Assembly (NCBI GenBank): GCA_023425225.1
Contig: JAFADB010000165.1
Span: forward strand, 1 to 19,136
Direction: 5' to 3'
DNA from: Pseudomonadota bacterium
Lineage (GTDB): Bacteria > Pseudomonadota > Gammaproteobacteria > Xanthomonadales > Xanthomonadaceae
DNA: 19,136 bases
Shown: positions 1 through 6,478 of the stretch, one piece after another
How positions within the stretch are numbered: the stretch's first letter is position 1
Layout: the number at the start of each line of letters is the position of its first letter
Position numbers and translations under genes: made by a program
Notes under the pieces: model-generated
What the model was told of the DNA's origin: nothing
Database searches by the model: none
Seen by the model: the letters and a program-made list of their open reading frames with translations, nothing else

Positions 1-296
1 AGAAGCTCGACGGCCTGTACGAGTGCATCCTGTGCGCCTGCTGCTCGACCAGCTGCCCGAGCTACTGGTGGAACGGCGAGCGCTACCTGGGCCCGGCGAT
101 CCTGCTGCAGGCCTACCGCTGGATCGTCGATTCGCGCGACGAGGACACCGGCGCGCGCCTGGACGACTTGGAAGACCCGTTCAAGCTGTACCGCTGCCAC
201 ACCATCATGAACTGCGCGCGGACCTGCCCGAAGGGCCTGAACCCGGCGCTGGCGATCGCCGAGATCAAGAAGCTGATGATGGCGCGCCGCGCCTGA
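1..296 (+). CDS. sdhB: Succinate dehydrogenase iron-sulfur subunit, C-terminal part
   Basis: This is the 3' end of the Fe-S subunit of succinate dehydrogenase (complex II), which passes electrons from the flavoprotein SdhA to quinone at the inner membrane. The frame runs from base 3 to the TGA at 294-296 and encodes 97 residues; the N-terminal 2Fe-2S domain lies outside the window. Visible are the C-terminal cluster ligands: a CxxCxCCSTSCPSYWW-type motif near the start, which supplies 4Fe-4S and 3Fe-4S cysteines, and then CHTIMNCARTCPKGLNP, the second cysteine group with the conserved Pro-Lys-Gly. The ending ALAIAEIKK is typical of SdhB. The downstream sdhE fits an sdhCDAB-sdhE arrangement. 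The identification is secure; only the truncation limits it. Confidence 0.96.
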   Translation, partial: KLDGLYECILCACCSTSCPSYWWNGERYLGPAILLQAYRWIVDSRDEDTGARLDDLEDPFKLYRCHTIMNCARTCPKGLNPALAIAEIKKLMMARRA

Positions 297-309
297 TCGG
301 CGGACCATG

Positions 310-367
310 CGAAGCCGTCATGCGACGGCTTCGACCCGGCGGCACCGGCCCCACGGCCCGGTGCCGC
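310..367 (+). terminator. Tandem hairpins between sdhB and sdhE (terminator or attenuator)
   Basis: There are two perfect inverted repeats in a row. The first has 10-bp arms at 310-319 and 324-333 with a 4-base loop. The second has 10-bp arms at 339-348 and 358-367 with a 9-base loop, followed after five bases by a run of four T (373-376). They lie 13 bases past the sdhB stop and 43 bases before the sdhE start. They could end or attenuate sdh transcription, or stabilise the sdhB 3' end. The T-run is short, so full termination is uncertain. Confidence 0.5.
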
Positions 368-410
368 TGCCGTTTTCGGACGACCGCGTCCTTGCCGGAA
401 GACACCAGGA

Positions 411-659
411 ATGGACCAGACCACCGTGCTGAAGAAACTGCGCTGGCGTTGCCGCCGCGGCATGCGCGAGCTCGACCAGCTGTTCGAGCGCTACCTGGAC
501 CGGCGCTGGGAGCAGGCTTCCGAATCCGAGCAGGCGGTTTTCCTACGGCTGCTCGATTGCGAGGACGATAAGTTGTGGCGCTGGTTCATGGGCTACGAGG
601 CCTGTCCCGATGCGCAACTGGAAGAACTCATCGCCGGCATCCGCGCCCTGCCGGCTTGA
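411..659 (+). CDS. sdhE: Succinate dehydrogenase assembly factor SdhE (YgfY/CptB family)
   Basis: This 82-residue cytoplasmic protein belongs to the SdhE/Sdh5 family, which promotes covalent attachment of FAD to SdhA. The family's invariant RGxxE motif is present near residue 16 (RRGMRELD), followed by the family pattern of acidic and aromatic positions, including LLDCEDDKLWRWF in the middle. E. coli SdhE is 88 residues, so this is full length. The ATG at 411 is preceded by GGAAGA and AGGA at 397-410, which can serve as the ribosome site. It lies about 115 bases after sdhB, and its 3' end overlaps the next gene by 50 bases, as sdhE and ygfX are also closely linked in enterobacteria. Confidence 0.93.
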   Translation: MDQTTVLKKLRWRCRRGMRELDQLFERYLDRRWEQASESEQAVFLRLLDCEDDKLWRWFMGYEACPDAQLEELIAGIRALPA

Positions 660-1062
660 ATGGCGTCCTTCGCGCTGGCTGCTGGCCGCGCTGTCGGCGT
701 TGACGCTGCTTGCGCCCGTCTCGCTGTACCTGTCGGCGATGCCGCCCGTCGCGGTATGCGCGCTGGCGCCGCTTTCGCTGGCGTGGGGCGCCTGGCTGGC
801 CGCGTTCGAATGGCGGCGCCCGCGGCATGAGCTGGTGATTCCCGCCGGGCAACAGCCGGCATCGATCGACGGTGTACGCGTCGCCGACCTGCAGGTGCAT
901 TGGCGTGGTCCCCTGGCCTGCGTGAGCTGGAGCCGCAGCAAGGGCGGGCGTGGGCGGCTGGTGTTCTGGCCGGACACGCTGCCGTCGCCGGCGCGACGTG
1001 AACTCCGTCTGGCCGTCGCCGCACGCAATGCTTCGTCGCGGACGCCGGTGGTGGCACCATAG
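610..1062 (+). CDS. YgfX/CptA-like inner-membrane protein
   Basis: This is a 150-residue predicted membrane protein in a different frame from sdhE. After a basic segment (LEWRPSRW, about residues 17-24) come two hydrophobic helices, about 25-44 and 46-66, then a soluble C-terminal part with VHWRGPLACVSW, a KGGRGRLVFWPDTL segment and a final RREL. This is the YgfX layout: two N-terminal helices and a C-terminal domain with an LWL(A/P)DS-like segment. E. coli YgfX is partner to SdhE/CptB and has been described both as a toxin acting on MreB/FtsZ and as linked to SDH; which role applies here is not known. The ATG at 610 is the only near in-frame start, but it makes a 50-base overlap with sdhE, so a non-ATG start is possible. 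Position next to sdhE strengthens the call. Confidence 0.72.
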   Translation: MRNWKNSSPASAPCRLEWRPSRWLLAALSALTLLAPVSLYLSAMPPVAVCALAPLSLAWGAWLAAFEWRRPRHELVIPAGQQPASIDGVRVADLQVHWRGPLACVSWSRSKGGRGRLVFWPDTLPSPARRELRLAVAARNASSRTPVVAP

Positions 1063-1086
1063 CGCATCCGTTTCATCGGCTCCTCC

Positions 1087-2328
1087 ATGTTCAAACCCAT
1101 TCCAGTCGCCATCGGCCTGCGCTACCTGCGTGCCAAGCGACGCAACGGCTTCATTTCCTTCATCTCGATGGCCTCGATCCTGGGCATCGCCCTGGGCGTG
1201 ATGGTGCTGATCACCACGCTGGCGGTGATGAGCGGCTTCCAGAAGGAGATCCGCGACCGCCTGCTGCAGATGGCCGCCCATGCCACGGTCAGCGCCGAGG
1301 GCGCGCCGATGCACGACTGGCAGCACGCGGTGGACGTGGCCATGCGCGATCCGCGCGTGGCCGGCGCGGCACCTTACATCGAGATCCAAGGCATGCTCAG
1401 CGGCCCGCGGGTGCAGGGCGCGATCGTGCAGGGCATCCTGCCGTCGGAAGAGTCCAAGGTCTCGGTGATCGCGCAGAAGATGAAGCAGGGCAGCATCGAC
1501 AGCCTGACGCCGGGGTCGTTCCATATCGTGCTCGGGCAGGAACTGGCGCTGTGGCTCGGCGTGCGCGTCGGCGACAGCGTGGTGGTGACCCTGGCCGACA
1601 TACAGGGCACGCCGGTGGGGGCGATGCCGCGGCTCAAGCGCTTCACCGTCAGCGGCATCTTCGAGGCCGGCTACAACGAGATCGACCGCGGCCTGGCGGT
1701 GGTCAACATGGACGACCTGCAGCGCGTGCTGAAGATGGACGGCGTCACCGGCGTGCGGCTGAAGCTGCACGACATGGACCAGGCCTTCGAGGTCGCGCGC
1801 GACCTGGCGTTGAACCTGCAGGGCGCCTACCGCGTCAGCGACTGGACCCAGGAGAACGCCAACCTGTACCACTCGTTGAAGATGGAGAAGACGGTGATGG
1901 GTATCCTGCTGTCGCTGATCATCGCCATGGGCGCGTTCAACCTGGTGTCCTCGCAGGTGATGCTGGTGACCGACAAGCAGGCCGACATCGCCATCCTGCG
2001 CACGCTGGGCCTGTCGCCGGGCGGGGTGATGCAGGTGTTCATGGTGCAGGGCACGCTGATCGGGGTGATTGGCACGATCCTGGGCGTGATCGGTGGCATC
2101 GTGCTGACGCTGAACCTTGAGCGCATCCTCGAGCTGATCGAGTCGATCTTCAACGTCCAGCTGCTGCCGGAGGACGTGTACTACATCACCGGCCTGCCGA
2201 CCGACATGCAGACGCCCGACGTGGTGGCCATCACCCTCGTCGCGCTGCTGATGAGCTTCCTGGCCACCCTGTACCCGGCCTGGCGCGCGGCGCGCACCCA
2301 GCCGGCGGAGGCACTGCGTTATGAATGA
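1087..2328 (+). CDS. lolC: Lipoprotein-releasing ABC transporter permease (LolC/LolE/LolF family)
   Basis: This 413-residue inner-membrane permease releases mature outer-membrane lipoproteins to the chaperone LolA using ATP hydrolysed by LolD. It opens with the family signature IGLRYLRAKRRNGFISFIS, then helix 1 (about 25-47), a large periplasmic domain (about 50-265), and three C-terminal helices (about 268-290, 313-340, 375-398). It ends PAWRAARTQPAEALRYE, as is typical. Length matches the family (about 400-415). The gene overlaps lolD by 8 bases, so the two are co-translated. Only one permease gene is present beside lolD, whereas E. coli has lolC-lolD-lolE; some gammaproteobacteria use a single hybrid permease, LolF, as a homodimer, and this could be that type. 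I give lolC as the common annotation name. No clear Shine-Dalgarno precedes the ATG. Confidence 0.92.
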   Translation: MFKPIPVAIGLRYLRAKRRNGFISFISMASILGIALGVMVLITTLAVMSGFQKEIRDRLLQMAAHATVSAEGAPMHDWQHAVDVAMRDPRVAGAAPYIEIQGMLSGPRVQGAIVQGILPSEESKVSVIAQKMKQGSIDSLTPGSFHIVLGQELALWLGVRVGDSVVVTLADIQGTPVGAMPRLKRFTVSGIFEAGYNEIDRGLAVVNMDDLQRVLKMDGVTGVRLKLHDMDQAFEVARDLALNLQGAYRVSDWTQENANLYHSLKMEKTVMGILLSLIIAMGAFNLVSSQVMLVTDKQADIAILRTLGLSPGGVMQVFMVQGTLIGVIGTILGVIGGIVLTLNLERILELIESIFNVQLLPEDVYYITGLPTDMQTPDVVAITLVALLMSFLATLYPAWRAARTQPAEALRYE

Positions 2329-3040
2329 CATGCATCGCCAGGACGCGGCCGAGGCGGTCATCCGTGCCGACCGGCTGGGCAAGACCTACCAGGAAGGGCG
2401 GCTGCACACGCCGGTGTTCGAAGGACTGGACCTGGCAGTGGCGCCGGGGGAGACGGTGGCCATCGTCGGCGCTTCCGGCGCCGGCAAGAGCACCTTGCTG
2501 CATCTGCTCGGTGGCCTTGACGTGCCCAGCTCGGGCGAGGTGTACGTCGCCGGCCAGCGCATGTCGGCGCTGAGCGACGCCGCGCGCGGGCGCCTGCGCA
2601 ACAGCGCGCTGGGCTTCGTCTACCAGTTCCACCACCTGCTGCCGGAATTCACCGCGCTGGAGAACGTGATGATGCCGGTGCTGCTGGGCGGTGCCGACAT
2701 CGCGCAGGCGACCACCAAGGCGCGCGCCTTGCTGGAAGCGGTGGGCCTGTCGCACCGGCTGGAACACAAGCCCGGCGAGCTGTCCGGCGGCGAGCGCCAG
2801 CGTGCCGCGGTGGCGCGCGCCTTGGTCAACAATCCGGCCTGCGTGCTCGGCGACGAGCCGACCGGCAACCTGGACGACAAGACCGCCGAGACCGTGTTCG
2901 GCCTGATGCTGGAACTCAACCGCGCCCACCGCACCAGCCTGGTCCTGGTCACCCATGACCGCAGCCTGGCGCGGCGCCTGGACCGCGTGCTGGAGCTGCA
3001 CCAGGGGCGCCTGCGTACGCTGGCCCGGGACGCGGTGTAG
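2321..3040 (+). CDS. lolD: Lipoprotein-releasing ABC transporter ATP-binding protein LolD
   Basis: This 239-residue cytoplasmic ATPase of the MacB/LolD class powers lipoprotein release by the neighbouring permease. The motifs are in order: Walker A GASGAGKST (residues 50-58), Q-loop at Gln102 within YQFHHLLPEF, signature LSGGERQ (154-160), Walker B CVLGDEP (174-180) leading into TGNLDD, and the switch histidine in LVTHD. YQFHHLLPEF followed by ALENVMMP is characteristic of LolD and distinguishes it from other MacB-type ATPases. The ATG at 2321 sits inside the end of the permease gene; a second in-frame ATG at 2330 would also work. Length is normal for the family (about 230-240). Confidence 0.96.
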   Translation: MNDMHRQDAAEAVIRADRLGKTYQEGRLHTPVFEGLDLAVAPGETVAIVGASGAGKSTLLHLLGGLDVPSSGEVYVAGQRMSALSDAARGRLRNSALGFVYQFHHLLPEFTALENVMMPVLLGGADIAQATTKARALLEAVGLSHRLEHKPGELSGGERQRAAVARALVNNPACVLGDEPTGNLDDKTAETVFGLMLELNRAHRTSLVLVTHDRSLARRLDRVLELHQGRLRTLARDAV

Positions 3041-3238
3041 AACCCGTCGCGGTCGGAGGCGCAGACCGCTGCGCCGTCCATTACCGGCCCACCAGCGTTC
3101 CCGCAAGTCATGTGGCCGACCGGCTTCCGTGCGGTGGCCCGCCGGCGGTCCCATGTCCAGACCAGAATGGATGGCAACCACAGAAGGTTGCCGCTGCAGG
3201 CAGGCGCCATGCGAAGCGGCGCAGTGTCACGCCGTGCT

Positions 3239-3252
3239 TTGATCGAGGTCAA
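3239..3252 (+). promoter_or_regulatory. FNR/ANR-type operator upstream of hemN
   Basis: TTGAT-CGAG-GTCAA matches the FNR/ANR consensus TTGAT-N4-ATCAA at nine of ten positions. It lies in the only intergenic segment before hemN, with its centre 43 bases before the chosen ATG. Oxygen-independent hemN genes are activated by FNR/ANR in several proteobacteria, so site and target agree. If it acts at the usual -41.5 position, transcription would begin near 3287, almost at the start codon. A matching -10 is weak (GAGCAT at 3275-3280 or CATGCT at 3278-3283). Confidence 0.62.
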
Positions 3253-3288
3253 TGCGACCGGGCGACGCAGACGCGAGCATGCTGCTCC

Positions 3289-4704
3289 ATGGATGACGCA
3301 TCCCCTTTCCCGGCCGACGCATTGACCTGGCATTTCGATGCCGAACTGCTCCGCCGCTACGATCGCCCCGGTCCGCGCTACACCTCGTATCCGACCGCAC
3401 CGCACTTCCACGACGGATTCGGCGTGGCCGACTTGGAGCGCGCGGCGACGTTCAGTCGGCAAGCTCATCCGTTGCGGCGGCTGTCGCTGTACGTCCACGT
3501 TCCCTATTGCCGCAACCCCTGCTTCTACTGCGGCTGCAACCGCATCATCACCCGCGATGCGCGCCGCGGACTGACCTACCTGGAGCGCGTGCTGCACGAG
3601 GCCGCTCAGGTCGCGCCGTTGTTCGCCGGGCGCGAGGTGGTGCAGTTGCACCTGGGCGGCGGAACCCCGAACTTCCTGGCGCCGCCGTTGCTGGCGGAGT
3701 TGCTGGACGGGCTGGCGAAGCATTTCCGCCTCAGCCAGGCGTCCGAGCGGGACTTCTCGATCGAACTCGATCCACGGACGGTGAAGCCGGACGACATCGG
3801 CCGCCTGGCGGAGATGGGGTTCAACCGTGCGAGCCTCGGCGTGCAGGACTTCGATCCGGCAGTGCAGCGGGCGATCAACCGCGAGCAGGGCGTCGAGCAG
3901 ACGCTGGCGATCATCGACGCCTGCCGTCGTCACGGCATGCGCTCGGTCAACGTGGACCTCATCTACGGGTTGCCCAGGCAAGGCCTGGAAGGATTCGGGC
4001 GCACGCTGGACACGGTGATGCAGGTGCGCCCGGACCGGCTGGCCGTGTACGGCTACGCGCACCTGCCGCACATGTTCAAGGCGCAGCGGCAGATTTGCGA
4101 TGCGGACCTGCCCGACGCGGAGGCGAAGCTGTCGCTGCTGGGCCTGGCGGTGCACAAGCTATCCCATGCCGGCTACCAGTACATCGGCATGGACCACTTC
4201 GCCCTGCCCGGGGACGACCTGGCCGTGGCCCAGCGCAGCGGCGGCCTGCACCGCAACTTCATGGGCTACACCACGCATGCCGACACCGATCTGGTCGGCC
4301 TGGGCGTGAGCGCGATCAGCCACGTGGGCAACAGCTACAGCCAGAATCCGCGCGAGCTGCCGGCATGGGAAGCGGCGGTGGATGCAGGCCGGCTGCCGGT
4401 GTGGCGCGGGTTGCTGCTGACCGAGGACGACGAGGTGCGTGCCGACCTGATCCAGCAGCTGATGTGCCAGGGTCACGTGGATACCCAGGCGTTCGGGCGC
4501 GGCCACGGGATCGATTTCGACCGCTACTTCGAGCAGGAGCTGCAGGATCTGCAACAGCTCCAGCACGACGGACTGGTGCAATGCCGCGACGGCGTGATCA
4601 GCGCGACCGTGCAGGGCAGGCCGCTGCTGCGCCTGATCGCCATGTGCTTCGACGCCTACCTGCGCGACCCGGTGCAGCCGGCACGCTATTCGAAGGCGAT
4701 CTGA
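3289..4704 (+). CDS. hemN: Oxygen-independent coproporphyrinogen III dehydrogenase
   Basis: This 471-residue cytoplasmic radical-SAM enzyme converts coproporphyrinogen III to protoporphyrinogen IX without oxygen, in haem biosynthesis. The cluster-binding motif CX3CX2CXC is complete at Cys74, Cys78, Cys81 and Cys83 (CRNPCFYCGC). The fourth cysteine separates true HemN from the related HemW. GPRYTSYPTA (about 28-37) and the SAM-contact segment HLGGGTPNF are also present, as are the C-terminal HemN-domain residues FMGYTT. I chose the ATG at 3289 because the protein then aligns with the E. coli N-terminus; the frame stays open upstream to 3112, but that extension looks unlike protein. An FNR-like box lies just upstream. 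No clear ribosome site is visible. A 7-bp hairpin (4715-4731) follows the stop. Confidence 0.95.
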   Translation: MDDASPFPADALTWHFDAELLRRYDRPGPRYTSYPTAPHFHDGFGVADLERAATFSRQAHPLRRLSLYVHVPYCRNPCFYCGCNRIITRDARRGLTYLERVLHEAAQVAPLFAGREVVQLHLGGGTPNFLAPPLLAELLDGLAKHFRLSQASERDFSIELDPRTVKPDDIGRLAEMGFNRASLGVQDFDPAVQRAINREQGVEQTLAIIDACRRHGMRSVNVDLIYGLPRQGLEGFGRTLDTVMQVRPDRLAVYGYAHLPHMFKAQRQICDADLPDAEAKLSLLGLAVHKLSHAGYQYIGMDHFALPGDDLAVAQRSGGLHRNFMGYTTHADTDLVGLGVSAISHVGNSYSQNPRELPAWEAAVDAGRLPVWRGLLLTEDDEVRADLIQQLMCQGHVDTQAFGRGHGIDFDRYFEQELQDLQQLQHDGLVQCRDGVISATVQGRPLLRLIAMCFDAYLRDPVQPARYSKAI

Positions 4705-4714
4705 ATGCCGCCGA

Positions 4715-4731
4715 CCGGCGTGGTACGCCGG
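4715..4731. terminator. Hairpin between hemN and tRNA-Leu
   Basis: A perfect 7-bp inverted repeat (CCGGCGT / ACGCCGG) with a 3-base loop lies 10 bases past the hemN stop and 17 bases past the 3' end of the oppositely oriented tRNA gene. It could stop transcription from either side. No T-run follows on either strand, so it is only a candidate. Confidence 0.35.
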
Positions 4732-4748
4732 CGGAGCGCGTTGCAGTG

Positions 4749-4832
4749 TGCCCGGAGCGGGGATCGAACCCGCATGGCCTCGCGGCCGAGGGATTTTAAG
4801 TCCCTTGCGTATACCAGTTTCGCCATCCGGGC
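4749..4832 (-). tRNA. tRNA-Leu (anticodon UAA)
   Basis: Read on the minus strand, the gene starts GCCCGGATGGCG and ends GCTCCGGGC plus discriminator A, giving a perfect 7-bp acceptor stem. The anticodon arm is AGGGA-CTTAAAA-TCCCT, so the anticodon is TAA, reading UUA and UUG. A long variable arm (CGGCCGCGAGGCC region) shows the class II shape of tRNA-Leu, and GCGGGTTCGATCCCCGC forms the T arm. At 84 nt without CCA it equals the E. coli tRNA-Leu(UAA) length. The bases after the discriminator are CAC, so CCA is not encoded and must be added after transcription. UUA should be a rare codon in this high-GC genome. Confidence 0.96.
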
Positions 4833-4946
4833 ATCGCAATAGCGTGCCTGATCGGGCCGTCGAAGGGAACAACGGGCGCGCATCGCCGCCGGTCGGCCAT
4901 GCCGCGTGCGCCCCGTTGCCCCTATCGGGGAACCAGTGAGGCTGAC

Positions 4947-4952
4947 TATCAT
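4947..4952 (+). promoter_or_regulatory. Candidate -10 element of the UDP-sugar dehydrogenase gene
   Basis: TATCAT matches the sigma-70 -10 consensus at five of six positions and stands 48 bases before the ATG at 5001, implying a leader of about 42 nt. The same hexamer precedes the DUF6164-like gene. No good -35 lies at the expected distance. The call rests on the hexamer and its position. Confidence 0.35.
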
Positions 4953-5000
4953 GCGGGCCTGCCGCCGTTGCCGGCGCATCCGGTCGATACAAGGATTTCA

Positions 5001-6293
5001 ATGACGCTTTCCCTACGCGACGATCCCGCCGGGCCGCGCATCGCGGTCATCGGCCAGGGGTATGTCGGGCTGCCGCTGGCGGTGGAGTTCGGCAAGTCGC
5101 TCGATACCCTGGGCTTCGACATCGATGCCGCACGCATCGCCGAGCTCCAGGCCGGCCACGACCACACGCTGGAACTGGACGATGCCGAACTGGCGTCCGC
5201 CACCCATCTGCGCTACAGCGCCGATGCTGCCGAGCTGGACGATCGCAACGTCTATATCGTCACCGTGCCCACGCCGATCGACGCGCACGAGCAGCCGGAC
5301 CTGCAGCCGTTGCGCAGCGCCACGGAACTGGTTGCCGGCGTGCTCAGGCGCGGCGACCTGGTGATCTACGAATCCACCGTCTACCCGGGCACCACCGAGG
5401 AAGTCTGCGTGCCGCTGCTGGAGCAGGGCTCGGGGCTGTGCTTCAACCAGGACTTCTTCTGCGGCTACAGCCCCGAGCGGATCAATCCGGGCGACCGCCA
5501 GCGGCGCCTGCCGGACATCCGTAAGATCACCTCCGGCTCCACGCCCGAGGCCGCCGCCGCCGTGGACGCGCTGTATGCCGGCATCATCGCCGCCGGCACC
5601 TGGCCGGCACCGTCGATCCGCGTGGCCGAGGCGGCCAAGGTGGTCGAGAACATCCAGCGCGACGTCAACATCGCGCTGGTCAATGAGCTGGCGCTGATCT
5701 TCGACCGCCTGGGCATCGATACCCAGGACGTGCTGGAGGCGGCCGGCACCAAGTGGAACTTCCTGCCGTTCAGGCCGGGGCTGGTGGGCGGACACTGCAT
5801 CGGCGTAGACCCGTACTACCTGCTGCACAAGTCCGAGAGCGTGGGCTACCACCCGGACCTGATCCACACCGCGCGTCAGGTGAACAACCGCGTCGGCAGC
5901 CACGTCGCCGCCAAGGTGCAGGCCCTGCTTGCCGACAGGGGCGTGGCCATGGAGCAGGCGGCGATCCTGGTGCTGGGCATCACCTTCAAGGAGAACTGCC
6001 CGGACCTGCGCAACAGCCGCGCATTGGACCTGGTGCAGGCCTTCGCCGAAGCCGGTGCCAGCGTGCATGCCTGCGATCCCTGGGCCGATGCCGGGCTGGC
6101 GACGCGCCTGAGCGGCGGCGCGCTGCGTGCCGAGCCGCAGGCCGGGCACTACGACGCGGTCGTGCTCGCCGTCGCCCACCAGCAGTTCCGCGGGTTGTCG
6201 GCGGCGCAGATCCGAGCGCTGGGCAAGCCTGGAGCGGTGATCTACGACGTCAAGTCGGTATGGCCGCGCGAGGTGGTGGACGGCAGGCTGTGA
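5001..6293 (+). CDS. tviB: UDP-N-acetylhexosamine C-6 dehydrogenase (TviB/WbpO type)
   Basis: This 430-residue cytoplasmic enzyme is of the UDP-glucose/GDP-mannose dehydrogenase superfamily, oxidising C-6 of a nucleotide sugar with two NAD+. The N-terminal NAD-binding site is IGQGYVGLPLA (about 15-25). The catalytic cysteine is Cys266 in GGHCIGVDPYY, and FKENCPDLRNSR gives the C-terminal UDP-binding part. GFD near residue 39, PTPI with the YESTVYPGTTEE segment, and the FKENCPD form favour the TviB/WbpO/CapL branch (UDP-GlcNAc or UDP-GalNAc) over UDP-glucose dehydrogenase; the exact sugar cannot be read. I chose the ATG at 5001 because AAGGA (4991-4995) is well spaced and the NAD motif then lies at the normal position. 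No partner epimerase or glycosyltransferase is adjacent, which is unusual. Alternative names are wbpO and capL. Confidence 0.87.
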   Translation: MTLSLRDDPAGPRIAVIGQGYVGLPLAVEFGKSLDTLGFDIDAARIAELQAGHDHTLELDDAELASATHLRYSADAAELDDRNVYIVTVPTPIDAHEQPDLQPLRSATELVAGVLRRGDLVIYESTVYPGTTEEVCVPLLEQGSGLCFNQDFFCGYSPERINPGDRQRRLPDIRKITSGSTPEAAAAVDALYAGIIAAGTWPAPSIRVAEAAKVVENIQRDVNIALVNELALIFDRLGIDTQDVLEAAGTKWNFLPFRPGLVGGHCIGVDPYYLLHKSESVGYHPDLIHTARQVNNRVGSHVAAKVQALLADRGVAMEQAAILVLGITFKENCPDLRNSRALDLVQAFAEAGASVHACDPWADAGLATRLSGGALRAEPQAGHYDAVVLAVAHQQFRGLSAAQIRALGKPGAVIYDVKSVWPREVVDGRL

Positions 6294-6390
6294 GCACCGG
6301 CCTGGACCTGCAGTAGCGGCTTCGATTGCGATCGAGCTTTATCGGGACCTGATTGGTCTTGAATGCCAGCCCTAGCGCATTCCCAGCAGA

Positions 6391-6474
6391 CGTCGTCCCC
6401 GCGAAGGCGGGGACCCAGTGCCTTCCCGCGGCACTGGCTCAAGTCGCTGTGTCCCCGCCTTCGCGGGGATGACG
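6391..6474. repeat. Composite inverted repeat, copy A
   Basis: Two 23-base arms (6391-6413 and 6452-6474) are reverse complements with one mismatch. Each arm itself folds, as CCCCGC-GAAG-GCGGGG on the left. Between them lies another perfect 8-bp hairpin (CCAGTGCC 6415-6422 / GGCACTGG 6430-6437). It sits between two convergent genes. A second copy lies at 11123-11245 with the same ends but a different centre. It resembles REP/BIME-type repeats of xanthomonads and other high-GC proteobacteria. It may also act as a two-way terminator. Confidence 0.85.
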
Positions 6475-6478
6475 GTCT

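Noticed and set aside
628..2382. A 584-codon minus-strand open frame across ygfX and lolC
   Set aside because: His/Gln/Arg-rich antisense text; the plus strand carries clearly recognisable permease and YgfX-like proteins.
3112..3288. Extended N-terminus for hemN
   Set aside because: The extra 59 residues look non-coding, precede the homologous start, and would place the FNR-like operator inside the coding region.
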